The position numbers and the translations under genes are program-made. A model generated the notes under the pieces. That model was not told the DNA's origin. It made no database searches and was given only the letters and a program-made list of their open reading frames with translations. From the NCBI RefSeq assembly GCF_001942255.1, contig NZ_MKKC01000060.1, positions 1-64,000 on the forward strand: a stretch of DNA of 64,000 nt, read 5' to 3'. Positions 1-8,787 of the stretch are shown piece by piece (the stretch's first letter is position 1; each line of letters opens with the position of its first letter). Origin of the DNA: Nocardiopsis sp. CNR-923 (lineage in GTDB: Bacteria > Actinomycetota > Actinomycetes > Streptosporangiales > Streptosporangiaceae).

Positions 1-165
1 ATGCGTGGGGGCGAGGTCGTGGAGTTGGGCGACAGCGACAGTGTGTATGAGTCGCCGTCCTCGGAGTACACGCGTCAGTTGCTGGGGGCGGCGCCGGTGT
101 TGGATCCGGACGAGGCTCGGCGCCACCGCGCCGAACGCGTCGAGCGGCGCACGAACATGCGCTGA
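1..165 (+). CDS. C-terminal end of an oligopeptide/dipeptide ABC transporter ATP-binding protein (5' truncated)
   Basis: Frame 1 is open from the window edge to TGA at 163-165 and encodes the last 54 residues of a protein. It carries the signature of the C-terminal extension of DppD/DppF/OppD/OppF-type ATPases: G-x-V-V-E-x-G, then P-x-x-x-Y-T-R-x-L-L-x-A-x-P-x-L-D-P, then an Arg-rich tail. This family hydrolyses ATP at the inner face of the membrane to drive peptide or nickel import. Only the tail is present, so the substrate cannot be named. It ends 75 bases before the convergent spo0M gene, with a strong hairpin between them. Confidence 0.75.
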   Translation: MRGGEVVELGDSDSVYESPSSEYTRQLLGAAPVLDPDEARRHRAERVERRTNMR

Positions 166-199
166 CCGGTGTGCGGGCCGCACGGTCGTGAGGCGGTGC

Positions 200-234
200 C
201 GGGCCCGGGGACGGCGGCCGTGCCCCCGGGCCCG
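200..234. terminator. Bidirectional terminator hairpin
   Basis: A perfect 11-bp inverted repeat (CGGGCCCGGGG at 200-210 pairing with CCCCGGGCCCG at 224-234, 13-nt loop) lies between the convergent ABC ATPase and spo0M genes. It has no T-run, as is usual for actinomycete terminators. Confidence 0.6.
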
Positions 235-240
235 CCGGGA

Positions 241-1026
241 TCAGAACAGGCGCCTGCGGCCGGCCAGGGAGTCGATCCACTGGTGCAGGAATCCCGCCCA
301 GTCGCGGCTGGCGCCCTCCTGGTGGGTGACGGTCACGTGGTGGTAGGAGTCGCTGCCCTCGGAGAAGAGCAGGCCGCGCCTCTTGTCGAGTTCCAGCACC
401 ACGTCCATCCCGTGCTGGTCGGCGACGAACGAGAGTTCGAGCGCGTTGAGCCCCTCGTACTGCCTCGCGGCGTGGTACTCGATCTCCTGGTAGAAGGGCA
501 GCGTCTGCCGAGTCCGGAGGATGCGTCCCTGCTCCAGGTCCGCGTGTTTGAACTGGAAGCCGATGGCGGCCAGCGCGTCCAGGAATGCCAGCTGTGACGG
601 CAGCGGCTCGATCGCCACCGGGTCCAGGTCGCCCGGGTCCACGGCTCCGGCCAGGCTCAGACGCGTGTTCACGCCCACGTTCATCGGATACAGCCGGTGC
701 CCTCGGACACTGGTGAGCGGAGCCTCGAAGGGCACGTGGAGCTCGAACGGCACCCGGAAGTTCTGGCCCGGCGCGATCACCGCCTGACCGCCCACGCGAA
801 CGCGCTGGAACTCCACGTCGCGCGAGTACTCGTGGTCACCGGACTCGACCTCGACACGGGACTCCAGACCGACGGTGAGTTCGTCGATCCGCTGCTCGAC
901 GTCGCCCGCCTGGATGTGCACGGTTCCCCGGATGACGCCGCCGGGATGGGCGGTGGGCGTGTCCAGTGTCGTCTCCACCGAGGCTCCGCCGACACCGAGT
1001 CCGGCGAGAATGCGCTTGAAAACCAT
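241..1026 (-). CDS. spo0M: Sporulation-control protein Spo0M family
   Basis: 261 residues. The N-terminus (MVFKRILAGLGVGGASVET) and the following beta-rich region with the P-G-x-x-x-x-G-x-V-x-x-x-G pattern are typical of Spo0M, an arrestin-like beta-sandwich protein that affects sporulation control in Bacillus and is widespread in actinomycetes. The length matches the family. The ATG at 1026 is chosen because the frame upstream is low-complexity and unrelated to the family; the ribosome binding site is weak (AGAGAG). The TetR gene lies upstream on the same strand. The molecular role in actinomycetes is poorly defined; the assignment rests on sequence pattern only. Confidence 0.8.
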   Translation of the reverse strand: MVFKRILAGLGVGGASVETTLDTPTAHPGGVIRGTVHIQAGDVEQRIDELTVGLESRVEVESGDHEYSRDVEFQRVRVGGQAVIAPGQNFRVPFELHVPFEAPLTSVRGHRLYPMNVGVNTRLSLAGAVDPGDLDPVAIEPLPSQLAFLDALAAIGFQFKHADLEQGRILRTRQTLPFYQEIEYHAARQYEGLNALELSFVADQHGMDVVLELDKRRGLLFSEGSDSYHHVTVTHQEGASRDWAGFLHQWIDSLAGRRRLF

Positions 1027-1145
1027 GGCTGTGCTCTCTAGCCCACTCGGCCGTGGGGCGGCGGTCCGAGGAGCGTGGTTCGACGGCGTTCCACCCCTTG
1101 GTACAGACGAGCGGCGGTCGCCCATGGTTCCGCCGGTCAACGCCA

Positions 1146-1766
1146 TCACCTCTCCGGGTGGGCGAGCCCCCGCAGCAGAGCCCGGAGGCCGAACCCGAAC
1201 CGGGCCTCGCGCTCGGCCGCGTCCGGGGCGTCCTCGTCGTCCTGGTGGCGCACCTCGTGGATCACCGAGCCGATGCAGTAGGAGTACAGGGCGTCGGCGG
1301 CGCGCTCCACGCCGGAGCCGCTCAGTCCCGCGTCCTCGAACGCGCCGTGCACGAGGGCGTGGGTGGCTCCCTGCACGGGTGTGCGCGGGGCACGGTGGAC
1401 CAGGAGGGACAGGGCGCCGGAGTGCTCCAACAGGCGGGCGCGGTAGGTGCGGGCCCAGTCGGTGAGCCGCGCGTCCCAGGGACCGGGGTCCACCGCCTCG
1501 GTCGTGTCCGGGCCGCCGTCCTGCTCGCGCTCCTCGGCCGCCGTGTCGGCGAGGGGTGTGCCGGTGGGCGAGGTGACATAGGCGGCGATGGCGTTGAACA
1601 GCTGGTCTTTGCCGAGGGGGAAGTGGTGGTAGACCGCCATCGCCTCGACCTCCAGGGCGTCCCCCAGGCGGCGCATGGACAGGCCGCCCAGCCCGCGTCC
1701 GCTGATGATGTGCAGCGCCTCGACGATGATGCGCTCCCGGCTGAGTCCGGCGTAGTTCCTGCTCAC
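1146..1766 (-). CDS. TetR family transcriptional regulator
   Basis: 206 residues. The N-terminal 50 residues are a TetR helix-turn-helix: S-R-E-R-I-I-x-x-A-L-x-I-I, then G-L-G-x-L-S-M-R-R-L-G and M-A-V-Y-H-H-F. The remainder is a variable ligand-binding domain with a D/E-rich insert near residue 85. The GTG at 1766 is preferred to the upstream in-frame start (1853) because AGGA lies five bases before it. It sits upstream of spo0M on the same strand, 119 bases away. Effector and targets are unknown; autorepression from the region 1767-2035 is likely for the family but no clear operator was identified. Confidence 0.75.
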   Translation of the reverse strand: MSRNYAGLSRERIIVEALHIISGRGLGGLSMRRLGDALEVEAMAVYHHFPLGKDQLFNAIAAYVTSPTGTPLADTAAEEREQDGGPDTTEAVDPGPWDARLTDWARTYRARLLEHSGALSLLVHRAPRTPVQGATHALVHGAFEDAGLSGSGVERAADALYSYCIGSVIHEVRHQDDEDAPDAAEREARFGFGLRALLRGLAHPER

Positions 1767-1984
1767 GGTTGTCCTAGTTGGTGTGTAAGCGGTTCCGGCG
1801 GGCCCTGGTGAAGGGGCTGCTGGACTGGTCGAGGACGAGTCGGTTCCGTTCACCTCCGATCTGGCGGTCGCGGCTTGACAACGTGGTCACCCGAGATGTC
1901 TTTCTGGGATGTGCACCGACAGCGTGGCGGCGCGGCGCGCGGGTGGCCATCTTCGACGCGCGGAACCGGTCGCGAGATGATCCA

Positions 1985-2002
1985 CGCCACTTTAGAGTGG
2001 CG
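1985..2002. promoter_or_regulatory. 18-bp inverted repeat, possible operator
   Basis: CGCCACT at 1985-1991, TTAG, AGTGGCG at 1996-2002: a perfect 7-bp inverted repeat with a 4-base centre. It lies about 35 bases before the ATG of the gene at 2036, in the region divergent from the TetR gene. It could be an operator or an RNA hairpin in the leader; a TAGAGT hexamer overlaps its right half and could be a -10 element. Confidence 0.3.
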
Positions 2003-2035
2003 GGTACCGACGGCACGCGTGTACGGAGCTGACAC

Positions 2036-2422
2036 ATGGCACTGACCGAGCAGACCAGGACGCAGGCGCGGGAGAGCCTCGAACACGACCGGGAGGAGGC
2101 CGCGCGGCTGCCCGAACTCCTGGCGGGGGTCGCCGACGCCGAGACGGCGCTGGCGGAGGCGCACGAGCGGCACGCCTCGGCGACGGAGCTGCGCCATCTC
2201 GGGCTGGTCCTGGACGGGGTGCTGACCGAGGCCATGCGCGCCGCCTACGCTCGCGAGCGGGTGCTCGTCGGCGTCCGGGGCTACCGCGACCGCATCTACC
2301 GCCGAAAGCGCCTGGCGCGACCCGAGGTCCGGGAGGCGACGCGCGTCGCCGAGCGCCTGCTCACCGCCCGTGAGGACCATCGCCTGCACGGAGTCCAGCG
2401 GATCCCGCGCCCGGTCGCCTGA
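2036..2422 (+). CDS. Hypothetical protein, charged helical
   Basis: 128 residues, not recognised. The sequence is rich in Arg, Glu and Ala with long predicted helices (residues 5-60 are compatible with a coiled coil) and no membrane segment, signal peptide or cysteine motif. The ATG at 2036 has GGAG seven bases upstream. The third codon positions are strongly G/C as in the neighbours, which supports coding. It is divergent from the TetR gene, so it may be its target, but nothing in the sequence shows this. Confidence 0.55.
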   Translation: MALTEQTRTQARESLEHDREEAARLPELLAGVADAETALAEAHERHASATELRHLGLVLDGVLTEAMRAAYARERVLVGVRGYRDRIYRRKRLARPEVREATRVAERLLTAREDHRLHGVQRIPRPVA

Positions 2423-2537
2423 GCGCCCTCCCCGCCGATGAGGGTTGGTCACGCCAGGTGGGTACGTTGGATTCGGCTGACCGGACACGGTCCCCCGCGC
2501 GCGCGGGGATGGAGCCTGGTGGGGAGAGCAGAAGGTG

Positions 2538-2900
2538 ATGGCGGAGTTCATCCGCATCGATCCGACGTCGAAGGTACCGCCCTACGAGCAGATTCGGACG
2601 ATCGTCGCGATCGCGGCGGCCAACGGCGATCTGCCCGTGGGGTACCGGCTGCCCACGGTGCGGGCGCTGGCCGGACAGCTGTCCGTGGCCGTGAACACGG
2701 TGGCCCGCGCCTACCGGGAGCTGGAACAGGCCGGTGTCGTCGAGACGCGCGGCCGGTCGGGGACCTATGTTGCCGCCGCGGGTGACGACCAGCGTGCTGA
2801 GGCCCTGGCGGCGGCACGCGCCTACGCCGAGGTGATCTCGCGGGTCGGGCTCGACCACGAGGAGGCGGTCCAGATCCTGCGCGCCGCCCTGGAGGGCTGA
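2538..2900 (+). CDS. GntR family regulator, short YhcF type
   Basis: 120 residues. Residues 1-75 form a GntR winged helix: P-P-Y-E-Q-I-R, then L-P-V-G-Y-R-L-P-T-V-R-A-L-A, then V-N-T-V-A-R-A-Y-R-E-L-E and V-x-T-R-G-R-S-G-T-Y-V. A short helical tail replaces the large effector domain of other GntR proteins, which defines the YhcF-like group, often regulators of neighbouring ABC transporters or membrane proteins. Start choice: ATG at 2538 follows GGGGAG by 11 bases; an adjacent GTG at 2535 is also possible. No transporter lies beside it here, so the target is unknown. Confidence 0.8.
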   Translation: MAEFIRIDPTSKVPPYEQIRTIVAIAAANGDLPVGYRLPTVRALAGQLSVAVNTVARAYRELEQAGVVETRGRSGTYVAAAGDDQRAEALAAARAYAEVISRVGLDHEEAVQILRAALEG

Positions 2901-2942
2901 GCCGACGCTCGGGCCCGGCCGTCCCGAGTCCCGGCGCCTCGG

Positions 2943-3296
2943 TCAGCGGCTCAGGCCCCTGGCGACCACGACGTAGAAGATGATCATCCCCGCCCAGAGG
3001 AACACTACGGCCTCGCCCCCGACCAGCGTGGCGGCCATGGCGGTCAGCGGGACGCTCAGGCCGAGGATCACCAGGGCCAGGACGAAACGGGCGGTGTTGC
3101 CGGACATCCCGCGACGGGAACGGGACACCTCGCCGAGCTGTTCGGCGACGTGGTGGCGCACCCGTTCGTCGATAGTGTGGTCGATCCGGTCCACCAACGA
3201 CGCGGCCAAGGCGTCGTCGTACTCGGGGCCGAGTTCGCGACCGGCGCGCAGGGCGGCCGCTATCTCGTCCTGCCGTCGTGAGGGAATGTCCGTCAT
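2943..3296 (-). CDS. Small membrane protein with two C-terminal transmembrane helices
   Basis: 117 residues, function unknown. Residues 1-65 are charged and soluble (R-R-Q-D-E-I-A-A-A-L-R, then an acidic helix). Two hydrophobic segments follow, at about residues 72-92 and 96-113, separated by a short loop. This resembles small DUF1707-like actinobacterial membrane proteins, but I cannot place it in a family with confidence. The ATG at 3296 is preferred to one three codons upstream because its context matches the usual MTD-type start. It is convergent with the GntR gene. Confidence 0.6.
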   Translation of the reverse strand: MTDIPSRRQDEIAAALRAGRELGPEYDDALAASLVDRIDHTIDERVRHHVAEQLGEVSRSRRGMSGNTARFVLALVILGLSVPLTAMAATLVGGEAVVFLWAGMIIFYVVVARGLSR

Positions 3297-3349
3297 GGCG
3301 TCCATCGTCGCATCGCCGCAGCCCGTGTGATCGGGATCGGACGCCGAAA

Positions 3350-3376
3350 TCAGGGAGATCTCCGGGTTCTCCCTGA
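3350..3376. repeat. Hairpin, 9-bp perfect stem
   Basis: TCAGGGAGA at 3350-3358 pairs perfectly with TCTCCCTGA at 3368-3376, with a 9-nt loop that itself contains TCTCC. It lies upstream of the membrane-protein gene and downstream of the sigma factor terminator. It may be a second terminator or a leader structure. Confidence 0.35.
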
Positions 3377-3481
3377 CCGTTCCCGCGCGCCTTGACCGGT
3401 GGCTGGCCGACCGCAGGGATCCGGACGGCTGGTCCGGTGACCCCGCGAACGGTCTTCGAGGCGGCCCCGGTCACACGAGTG

Positions 3482-3509
3482 GGGCCGCTCCCCGGTGAGG
3501 GAGCGGCCC
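3482..3509 (-). terminator. Terminator of the sigma factor gene
   Basis: GGGCCGCTCCC (3482-3492) and GGGAGCGGCCC (3499-3509) form a perfect 11-bp stem with a 6-nt loop. It begins 83 bases past the stop codon of the minus-strand sigma factor gene. Confidence 0.65.
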
Positions 3510-3591
3510 TGAGACGGGGCGCCGTGGCCGTTGGGGCGTGTGCCGCGGACACTCACCCTGCTGCGCGACGGGCGGCGTCCATGCACGCGCT

Positions 3592-5007
3592 CTAGCTGGC
3601 GAAGTCCAGCAGCTGCTGTGCGCGGCTCGGGTGACGCAGCTTGGACAGCGACTGCTTCTCCAGTTGGCGGATGCGCTCTCGGGTCAGGCCCAGATGCTTG
3701 CCGATCTCGTCCAGCGTGCGGGGCCGGCCGTCCATGAGACCGAACCGCAGGGACATGATCGTCGCCTCGCGCGGCTCCAGGTCGGACAGGGCGTTGCGCA
3801 GCTGGTCGGCCATGAGCTGACGGTCGACGACCTCGGAGGCCTCCGAGGCGTCCACGTCCTCGATCAGGTCGCCGATGCGGGTCTCGCCGTCCTCGCCGAT
3901 GGTCGAGTCCAGGCTGATCGGCTGGCGGGTGACGCGCAGCAGCTCCTCGATCTGGGCCGGGGTCTTGTCCAGCTCCAGCGCCAGCTCCTCCGGCGTGGGC
4001 TCGCGGCCCAGCGCCTGGTGCATGTCGCGCTCCAGTCGGCTGACCTTGCTCAGCAGCTCCAGGACGTGCACGGGCAGGCGGATGGTGCGGGCGGAGTCGG
4101 CGAAGCCGCGCTGGATGGCCTGGCGGATCCACCACATGGCGTAGGTGGAGAACTTGAAGCCCTTGGTGTAGTCGAACTTCTCCACGGCCCGGATGAGGCC
4201 GAGGTTGCCCTCCTGGACCACGTCCAGCAGCGACATCCCCCGGTCGCTGTACTTCTTGGCCACCGACACGACCAGGCGCAGGTTGGCCTCCAGCATGTGG
4301 GACTTGGCCTGGCGGCCGTCCTCGGCCACCCACTCCAGTTCCTCGATCTCGGCCTCGGCCATCTTCGCCGAGCCGTCCACCTCACCGTGCAGGCCCAGGC
4401 GGTACTCGGCGTACAGTCCGGCCTCCACGCGCTTGGCCAGGTCGACCTCCTGCTCGGCCGTGAGTAGCTGACGGCGGCCGATGGCCTTGAGGTAGGTGTG
4501 GACGGAGTCGCCCATGGCGGGCGACTGGTCGTCGAGATCGGCCTCACCGGTCTCCGGATCGGTGGTCGCCTGGGTGGTCTCGGTCTTCTTGGCGCGCCGC
4601 GTGGAACGGGTCTTCCTCCGGGGGGAGGGACCCTTGCCCTTGCGGGGCGCGACCTTGCCGGATGCGGCCTTGGGTGCCTCGTCGGTGTCGGGCACCGTCG
4701 CGATGAGAGTGTCTTCCAGCACGTCGTCCTCGGCGTCAGGATCGGCCACCGGCGCGGAGTCGTCGCCCCCGTTGGCGAGTCGGACTCCGTTCTCGGTGAG
4801 TTCACGCAGGATGGAGCGGCCGTCGGGAGCGGAGACCCCGGCCGCGGAGAAAGCGGTACGCAGTTCGGAGAGGGACACGTGTCCCTGAGCGCGTCCGCGG
4901 GTGATCAGGTCGGACAGAGCCGCCTGGGCGGCGGGCTCCTGGTGCGGAGCGGTGCCTGCGTGGACCTCGTCGGCGGGGGCCGAAGCGGCTGAGGCAGTGC
5001 TCGTCAT
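3592..5007 (-). CDS. rpoD: RNA polymerase sigma factor, RpoD/HrdB (sigma-70 primary type)
   Basis: 471 residues. The protein has a region 1.1-like helical domain (about 30-85), an acidic then Lys/Arg-rich linker (about 90-160), region 1.2 beginning D-S-V-H-T-Y-L-K-A-I-G-R, region 2 with the core-binding and -10 recognition stretch (Y-A-M-W-W-I-R-Q-A-I-Q-R-G), region 3, and region 4.2 with the -35 helix-turn-helix (T-L-D-E-I-G-x-x-L-G-L-T-R-E-R-I-R-Q-L-E). It directs core RNA polymerase to housekeeping promoters. Region 1.1 and the linker favour a principal sigma factor (HrdB-like) over a group 2 paralogue. ATG 5007 follows GGGAGGGAGG; the in-frame start at 5085 would add an unlikely leader. 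A terminator lies at 3482-3509. Confidence 0.9.
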   Translation of the reverse strand: MTSTASAASAPADEVHAGTAPHQEPAAQAALSDLITRGRAQGHVSLSELRTAFSAAGVSAPDGRSILRELTENGVRLANGGDDSAPVADPDAEDDVLEDTLIATVPDTDEAPKAASGKVAPRKGKGPSPRRKTRSTRRAKKTETTQATTDPETGEADLDDQSPAMGDSVHTYLKAIGRRQLLTAEQEVDLAKRVEAGLYAEYRLGLHGEVDGSAKMAEAEIEELEWVAEDGRQAKSHMLEANLRLVVSVAKKYSDRGMSLLDVVQEGNLGLIRAVEKFDYTKGFKFSTYAMWWIRQAIQRGFADSARTIRLPVHVLELLSKVSRLERDMHQALGREPTPEELALELDKTPAQIEELLRVTRQPISLDSTIGEDGETRIGDLIEDVDASEASEVVDRQLMADQLRNALSDLEPREATIMSLRFGLMDGRPRTLDEIGKHLGLTRERIRQLEKQSLSKLRHPSRAQQLLDFAS

Positions 5008-5083
5008 CTGGGCACCTCCCTCCCTTCCATGACGTGTGGCACGTGGCGGAGGGTTCCCGCCGACTGGACGCGCCAATATGTCC

Positions 5084-5109
5084 AACGTGTCGGGGAGTCA
5101 AATGTTCCC
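5084..5109 (-). promoter_or_regulatory. Possible ECF-type promoter of the sigma factor gene
   Basis: On the minus strand GGGAAC (5104-5109) is followed after 17 bases by GTT (5084-5086), resembling the GGAAT/C-N17-19-GTT pattern of SigR/SigE-class ECF promoters. A TTGACT hexamer (5096-5101) overlaps it but has no good -10 at 17-18 bases. The start codon is about 75 bases downstream. Streptomyces hrdB is known to have a SigR-dependent promoter, which makes this worth testing. Confidence 0.3.
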
Positions 5110-5544
5110 TGTCTCGATTGGATATCGGAGGGAGTGGCATGGATCACGGTGTGATCGGTGGCCATGCGTGTCAGCGAACGGGTAAGAGGGCCCGCCTCCG
5201 GCCCGGATTGACAGGGACCCCACGGGTCGGGCACGGGGGAGGGCGCAGGGCCGGGAACGAGTGGACCGATGGCTCTCGCCAACTGCGGACCTCCTTGCGA
5301 AAGAGGGGCCGGGGGACCGGATACACAGGTAGACGTTGGGACACGTCCGGAAGTTCCCCGACCTGTCCTGACACGGCGCGTGGGGTGCGCGCGGGCCCGG
5401 AGGGCGTGGTCCGACCGTGTTCCCAGGTCCCACCTGGTGCGGGTGTCGTCGCCCTGGGCTGGGGCACCCGCTGAGGTCAGGGTCCCATGTGTTCGGAGTG
5501 ACCCGGTAACGCCGGTTCGGTGGGGCGCGGGCGGCCCCGCGTGT
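5110..5544. other. Intergenic region without a supported gene
   Basis: This 435-base stretch between menE and the sigma factor gene has short overlapping frames on both strands, but none has a consistent codon pattern or a recognisable product. It should hold upstream sequence for the sigma factor gene. A 6-bp GC hairpin at 5526-5541 could end menE transcription. Confidence 0.5.
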
Positions 5545-6801
5545 TCAGGCGACAGGGGAGCGCAGCGCCACCAGGTCCGGCTTGCCCGACGCCAGTACCG
5601 GCAGGGCGTCGCGCACCTCCAGTTCACGCGGCGCCGCGTAGGCGGGCAGGCGCTCGCGCACCCAGGCGCGCAACTCCCGCAGCGTCGGCGGGTCGGCCGG
5701 GTCGGCGGGGACCACGACCGCGCACACGCGCTGCCCCCACTCCGGGTCGGGGCGGCCCACGACCACCGACTCGGCCACCGCGGGGTGCGCCAGGAGCAGG
5801 TCGTTGACCTGTGCGGGCACCACCTTGTGGCCGCCGGTGTTGACCACCTCGTCCGCCCGGCCCAGCACGCTCAAACGCCCGCGCCCGTCGACGCGCCCCA
5901 GGTCGTTGGTGCGCAGCCACCGGCGGCCGCCCGAGTCGGTGACCAGAGCGCCGGGACCGGGCGCCACGCCCGGGGCGAGCCGATAGGCGGTGAGCAGCAT
6001 CGGGCCCGACAGCAGGATCCGTCCGGGCGCGCCGGGACTGTCGCCGTCCACGCGCACGCGCGCCCCGTTCAGGGCCACACCGTCGTACACGCAGCCGCCG
6101 CAGGTCTCGGTCATGCCGTAGGTGGTGACCACGCGGCCCCCGGCGTCGCGGGCCGCGGTGAGCAGCGCTGGCTCGGCGGCTGCCCCGCCCAGCAGGATGG
6201 TGCCGAACACGGACAGGTCCGTCCCGGCGGCCAGGAGCCGGCGCAGCTGTGTCGGGACCAGGGACACGTGTGGGCGCAGGCGGGAGGCCAGGTCGGTCAC
6301 GGTGCCGATGTCGAACGGGGCGTGCACGGCCTCGCTGCCGGTGGCCAGAGCCCGCAGGATGACCTGTAGGCCGGAGACGTGGCCGGCGGGCAGGACGCAC
6401 AACCACGCGTCGCCCGGCGCCGCGCCGACGCGCTCGACCGACGCCCGGGACGAGGCGCGCAGTGCCGCGGCGGACAGCTCCACTCCCTTGGGCGGTCCGG
6501 TCGATCCGGAGGTGGTCACGACCAGCGCGGTGTCGGCGTGGACCGGCGGTCCGCCGCCGAGGTCGGCGACGCCGTCGGGGGTCAGCAGGGACGAGGGGCG
6601 CATCGCGGCCAGGAGCTCACCCACGCGGGCCTCGGGCGTGCCGTCGGGGACGGGCAGCAGGGCGGGGCCGTCCCCCTCCAGGGCACGCGCCACCAGGTCT
6701 CCCAGGCGCCCGGGGTCCAGGCCCCTGACGGCGCGGAGCGGGCGGCCGTCCCCGGACGCGTTCGTCGGTCCGGGGAATATTCCTGGCGTCTGGTCTACCA
6801 C
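5545..6801 (-). CDS. menE: o-Succinylbenzoate-CoA ligase (MenE)
   Basis: 418 residues. This acyl-adenylate-forming enzyme activates o-succinylbenzoate with ATP and CoA in menaquinone synthesis. The AMP-binding P-loop T-T-S-G-S-T-G-P-P-K-G is at about 95-106, the Y-G-M-T-E-T motif follows near 235, the hinge region has L-G-R-A-D-E-V-V-N-T-G-G, and the C-terminal catalytic lysine is in S-G-K-P-D-L. The protein is shorter than some homologues at the N-terminus. GTG 6801 is chosen because the frame upstream (to 7020) overlaps menB antisense. It is divergent from menB-menC-menD, which supply the neighbouring pathway steps. Confidence 0.88.
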   Translation of the reverse strand: MVDQTPGIFPGPTNASGDGRPLRAVRGLDPGRLGDLVARALEGDGPALLPVPDGTPEARVGELLAAMRPSSLLTPDGVADLGGGPPVHADTALVVTTSGSTGPPKGVELSAAALRASSRASVERVGAAPGDAWLCVLPAGHVSGLQVILRALATGSEAVHAPFDIGTVTDLASRLRPHVSLVPTQLRRLLAAGTDLSVFGTILLGGAAAEPALLTAARDAGGRVVTTYGMTETCGGCVYDGVALNGARVRVDGDSPGAPGRILLSGPMLLTAYRLAPGVAPGPGALVTDSGGRRWLRTNDLGRVDGRGRLSVLGRADEVVNTGGHKVVPAQVNDLLLAHPAVAESVVVGRPDPEWGQRVCAVVVPADPADPPTLRELRAWVRERLPAYAAPRELEVRDALPVLASGKPDLVALRSPVA

Positions 6802-6970
6802 GCGGGACAGCCTACGCCCGAGTAGCCTCCCGGAGTCCCAACGGGGCCGGGAACGCAGGGGTGTGCCCCCAGGTCCCCGCTCGCCTGGCACAATGCGTAG
6901 GGTCGACGCGTGGACGCGGCCCCCCGTGTCCACACCGTTCCCCGTGTCCCCGTGAGGAGAAGCAGAAGCC

Positions 6971-7810
6971 GTGAGCAGCGTGATCGACTGGCAGCGGTCG
7001 GGCGAGTATTCCGACATCATCTACGAGACCGCGGAGGGCATCGCCAAGATCACGATCAACCGCCCTGAGGTCCACAACGCCTTCCGCCCGCAGACGCTGT
7101 TCGAACTCCAGGACGCGTTCAACGTCGCCCGGGACGACTCCGAGGTCGGTGTGATCATCTTCACCGGCGCCGGTGACCAGGCGTTCTGCTCCGGGGGCGA
7201 CCAGAAGATCCGCGGCGACGACGGATACATGGGCGACGACGCCGTGGCCCAGCAGGGCATCGGCCGCCTCAACGTGCTCGACCTCCAGGTCCAGATCCGC
7301 CGCCTGCCCAAGCCGGTGATCTGCATGGTCGCCGGGTGGTCCATCGGCGGCGGCAACGTCCTCCAGGTCTGCTGCGACCTCACCATCGCCGCCGACAACG
7401 CCAGGTTCGGGCAGACCGGCCCCCAGGTCGGCTCCTTCGACGGCGGGTACGGCTCCTGGCTGCTGGCCGAGACCGTCGGTCTGAAGAAGGCACGCGAGAT
7501 CTGGTACCTGTGCCGCCAGTACAGCGCCCAGGAGGCCCTGGACATGGGCATGGTCAACACCGTCGTGCCGCTGGCGGATCTGGAGAAGGAGACCGTCCGG
7601 TGGGCGCGTGAGATGCTCACCAAGTCGCCGCTGGCCCTGCGCATGGTCAAGGGTGCGATCAACGCGGTCAGCGACGGCGCCGCGGGCATGCAGCAGTTCG
7701 CCGGGGACGCGACGATGCTCTACTACATGAGCGAGGAGGCCCAGGAGGGCCGGGACGCGTTCAAGGCCAAGCGCCGTCCGGAGTTCGACAAGTTCCCGCG
7801 CCGCCCGTGA
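6971..7810 (+). CDS. menB: 1,4-Dihydroxy-2-naphthoyl-CoA synthase (MenB)
   Basis: 279 residues, crotonase fold. MenB closes the second ring of the naphthoquinone by cyclising o-succinylbenzoyl-CoA. Visible family features are N-R-P-E-V-x-N-A-F near 33, the oxyanion-hole stretch F-C-S-G-G-D-Q near 75, V-A-G-W-S-I-G-G-G near 120, and the typical MenB C-terminus [10 protein letters not shown]. The GTG start at 6971 has GAGGAGAAG upstream. The stop codon overlaps the GTG of menC by four bases (GTGA), so the two are translationally coupled. Confidence 0.93.
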   Translation: MSSVIDWQRSGEYSDIIYETAEGIAKITINRPEVHNAFRPQTLFELQDAFNVARDDSEVGVIIFTGAGDQAFCSGGDQKIRGDDGYMGDDAVAQQGIGRLNVLDLQVQIRRLPKPVICMVAGWSIGGGNVLQVCCDLTIAADNARFGQTGPQVGSFDGGYGSWLLAETVGLKKAREIWYLCRQYSAQEALDMGMVNTVVPLADLEKETVRWAREMLTKSPLALRMVKGAINAVSDGAAGMQQFAGDATMLYYMSEEAQEGRDAFKAKRRPEFDKFPRRP

Positions 7811-8787
7811 CCGCCGACCCCGGCTCCGGGCCGGTGGACGGCCCCGCCGGAGGGCGCTCGTTCGCGATCGGCCTGCGTCACCGTTTCCGCGGCATCACCG
7901 TGCGCGAGGGCATGCTCGTCCGCGGACCGGCCGGGTGGGGTGAGTTCTCGCCCTTCGCCGAGTACGGGCCGCGCGAGTGCTCGCGCTGGTGGGCGGCCTG
8001 CCACGAGGCCGCCCACCGGGGCTGGCCCGCGCCGGTGCGCGACCGCGTGCCGGTCAACGTGACCGTGCCCGCCGTGGACCCCGAGCGGGCCGCCGCGATC
8101 GTCCGCGCCGGGGGCTGCGCCACCGCCAAGGTCAAGGTGGCCGAGCGCGGTCAGGAACCGGGCCAGGACATCGCCCGCGTCGAGGCCGTGCGCGACGCCG
8201 TCGGCCCCTCGGGGCGCGTGCGCGTGGACGCCAACGGCGCCTGGGACGTCGACACGGCCGTGCGCATGGTCCGGGAACTGGACCGGTTCGGTCTGGAGTA
8301 CGTCGAGCAGCCGTGCGCGACCCTGGACGACCTCGGCCGGGTGCGACGTCGGGTCGCCGTCCCGGTCGCCGCGGACGAGTCGGTGCGCAGGGCCGAGGAC
8401 CCGATGCGCGTCCGCGCGGCCGGGGCCGCCGATATCGTCGTGCTCAAGGTGCAGCCGCTCGGCGGCGTACGCGCGGCCCTGCGCGTCGCCGAGGCGTGCG
8501 GTCTGCCGGTGGTGGTCTCCAGCGCCGTCGAGACCTCCGTCGGCCTGGCCGCCGGGGTGGCGTTGGCGGCGGCGCTGCCGGAGCTGCCGTACGCGTGCGG
8601 GCTGGCGACCGCGCAGATGCTGACGGACGACGTCACCGCCGACCCGCTGCTGCCCGAGGGCGGGTACCTGCCGGTGCGCGCGGTGCCGGTGGACGAGGAG
8701 CGCCTGCGCGCGGTCGAGACCGATCCGTCGGTCTGGCGTTCCCGTGCCGAGGCCGCCCGCACGGCGGGAGGCTCGGCCGGACCCTGA
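7807..8787 (+). CDS. menC: o-Succinylbenzoate synthase (MenC)
   Basis: 326 residues, enolase superfamily (muconate-lactonising/MenC group). It dehydrates SHCHC to o-succinylbenzoate in menaquinone synthesis. The barrel shows the catalytic K-V-K-V strand near 109, the metal ligands in R-V-D-A-N-G-x-W near 142, E-Q-P near 170 and A-A-D-E-S near 197, and the second catalytic lysine in V-L-K-V-Q-P near 222. The GTG start overlaps the menB stop (GTGA). Confidence 0.9.
   Translation: MTADPGSGPVDGPAGGRSFAIGLRHRFRGITVREGMLVRGPAGWGEFSPFAEYGPRECSRWWAACHEAAHRGWPAPVRDRVPVNVTVPAVDPERAAAIVRAGGCATAKVKVAERGQEPGQDIARVEAVRDAVGPSGRVRVDANGAWDVDTAVRMVRELDRFGLEYVEQPCATLDDLGRVRRRVAVPVAADESVRRAEDPMRVRAAGAADIVVLKVQPLGGVRAALRVAEACGLPVVVSSAVETSVGLAAGVALAAALPELPYACGLATAQMLTDDVTADPLLPEGGYLPVRAVPVDEERLRAVETDPSVWRSRAEAARTAGGSAGP

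Noticed and set aside
2493..2508. 16-bp palindrome CCCC-GCGCGCGC-GGGG before the GntR gene
   Set aside because: It is low-complexity GC sequence that arises easily at this base composition; no other support as an operator.
3538..4467. Long open frame antisense to the sigma factor gene
   Set aside because: It mirrors the codon bias of the sigma factor gene and has no protein-like composition; such shadows are normal at this GC content.
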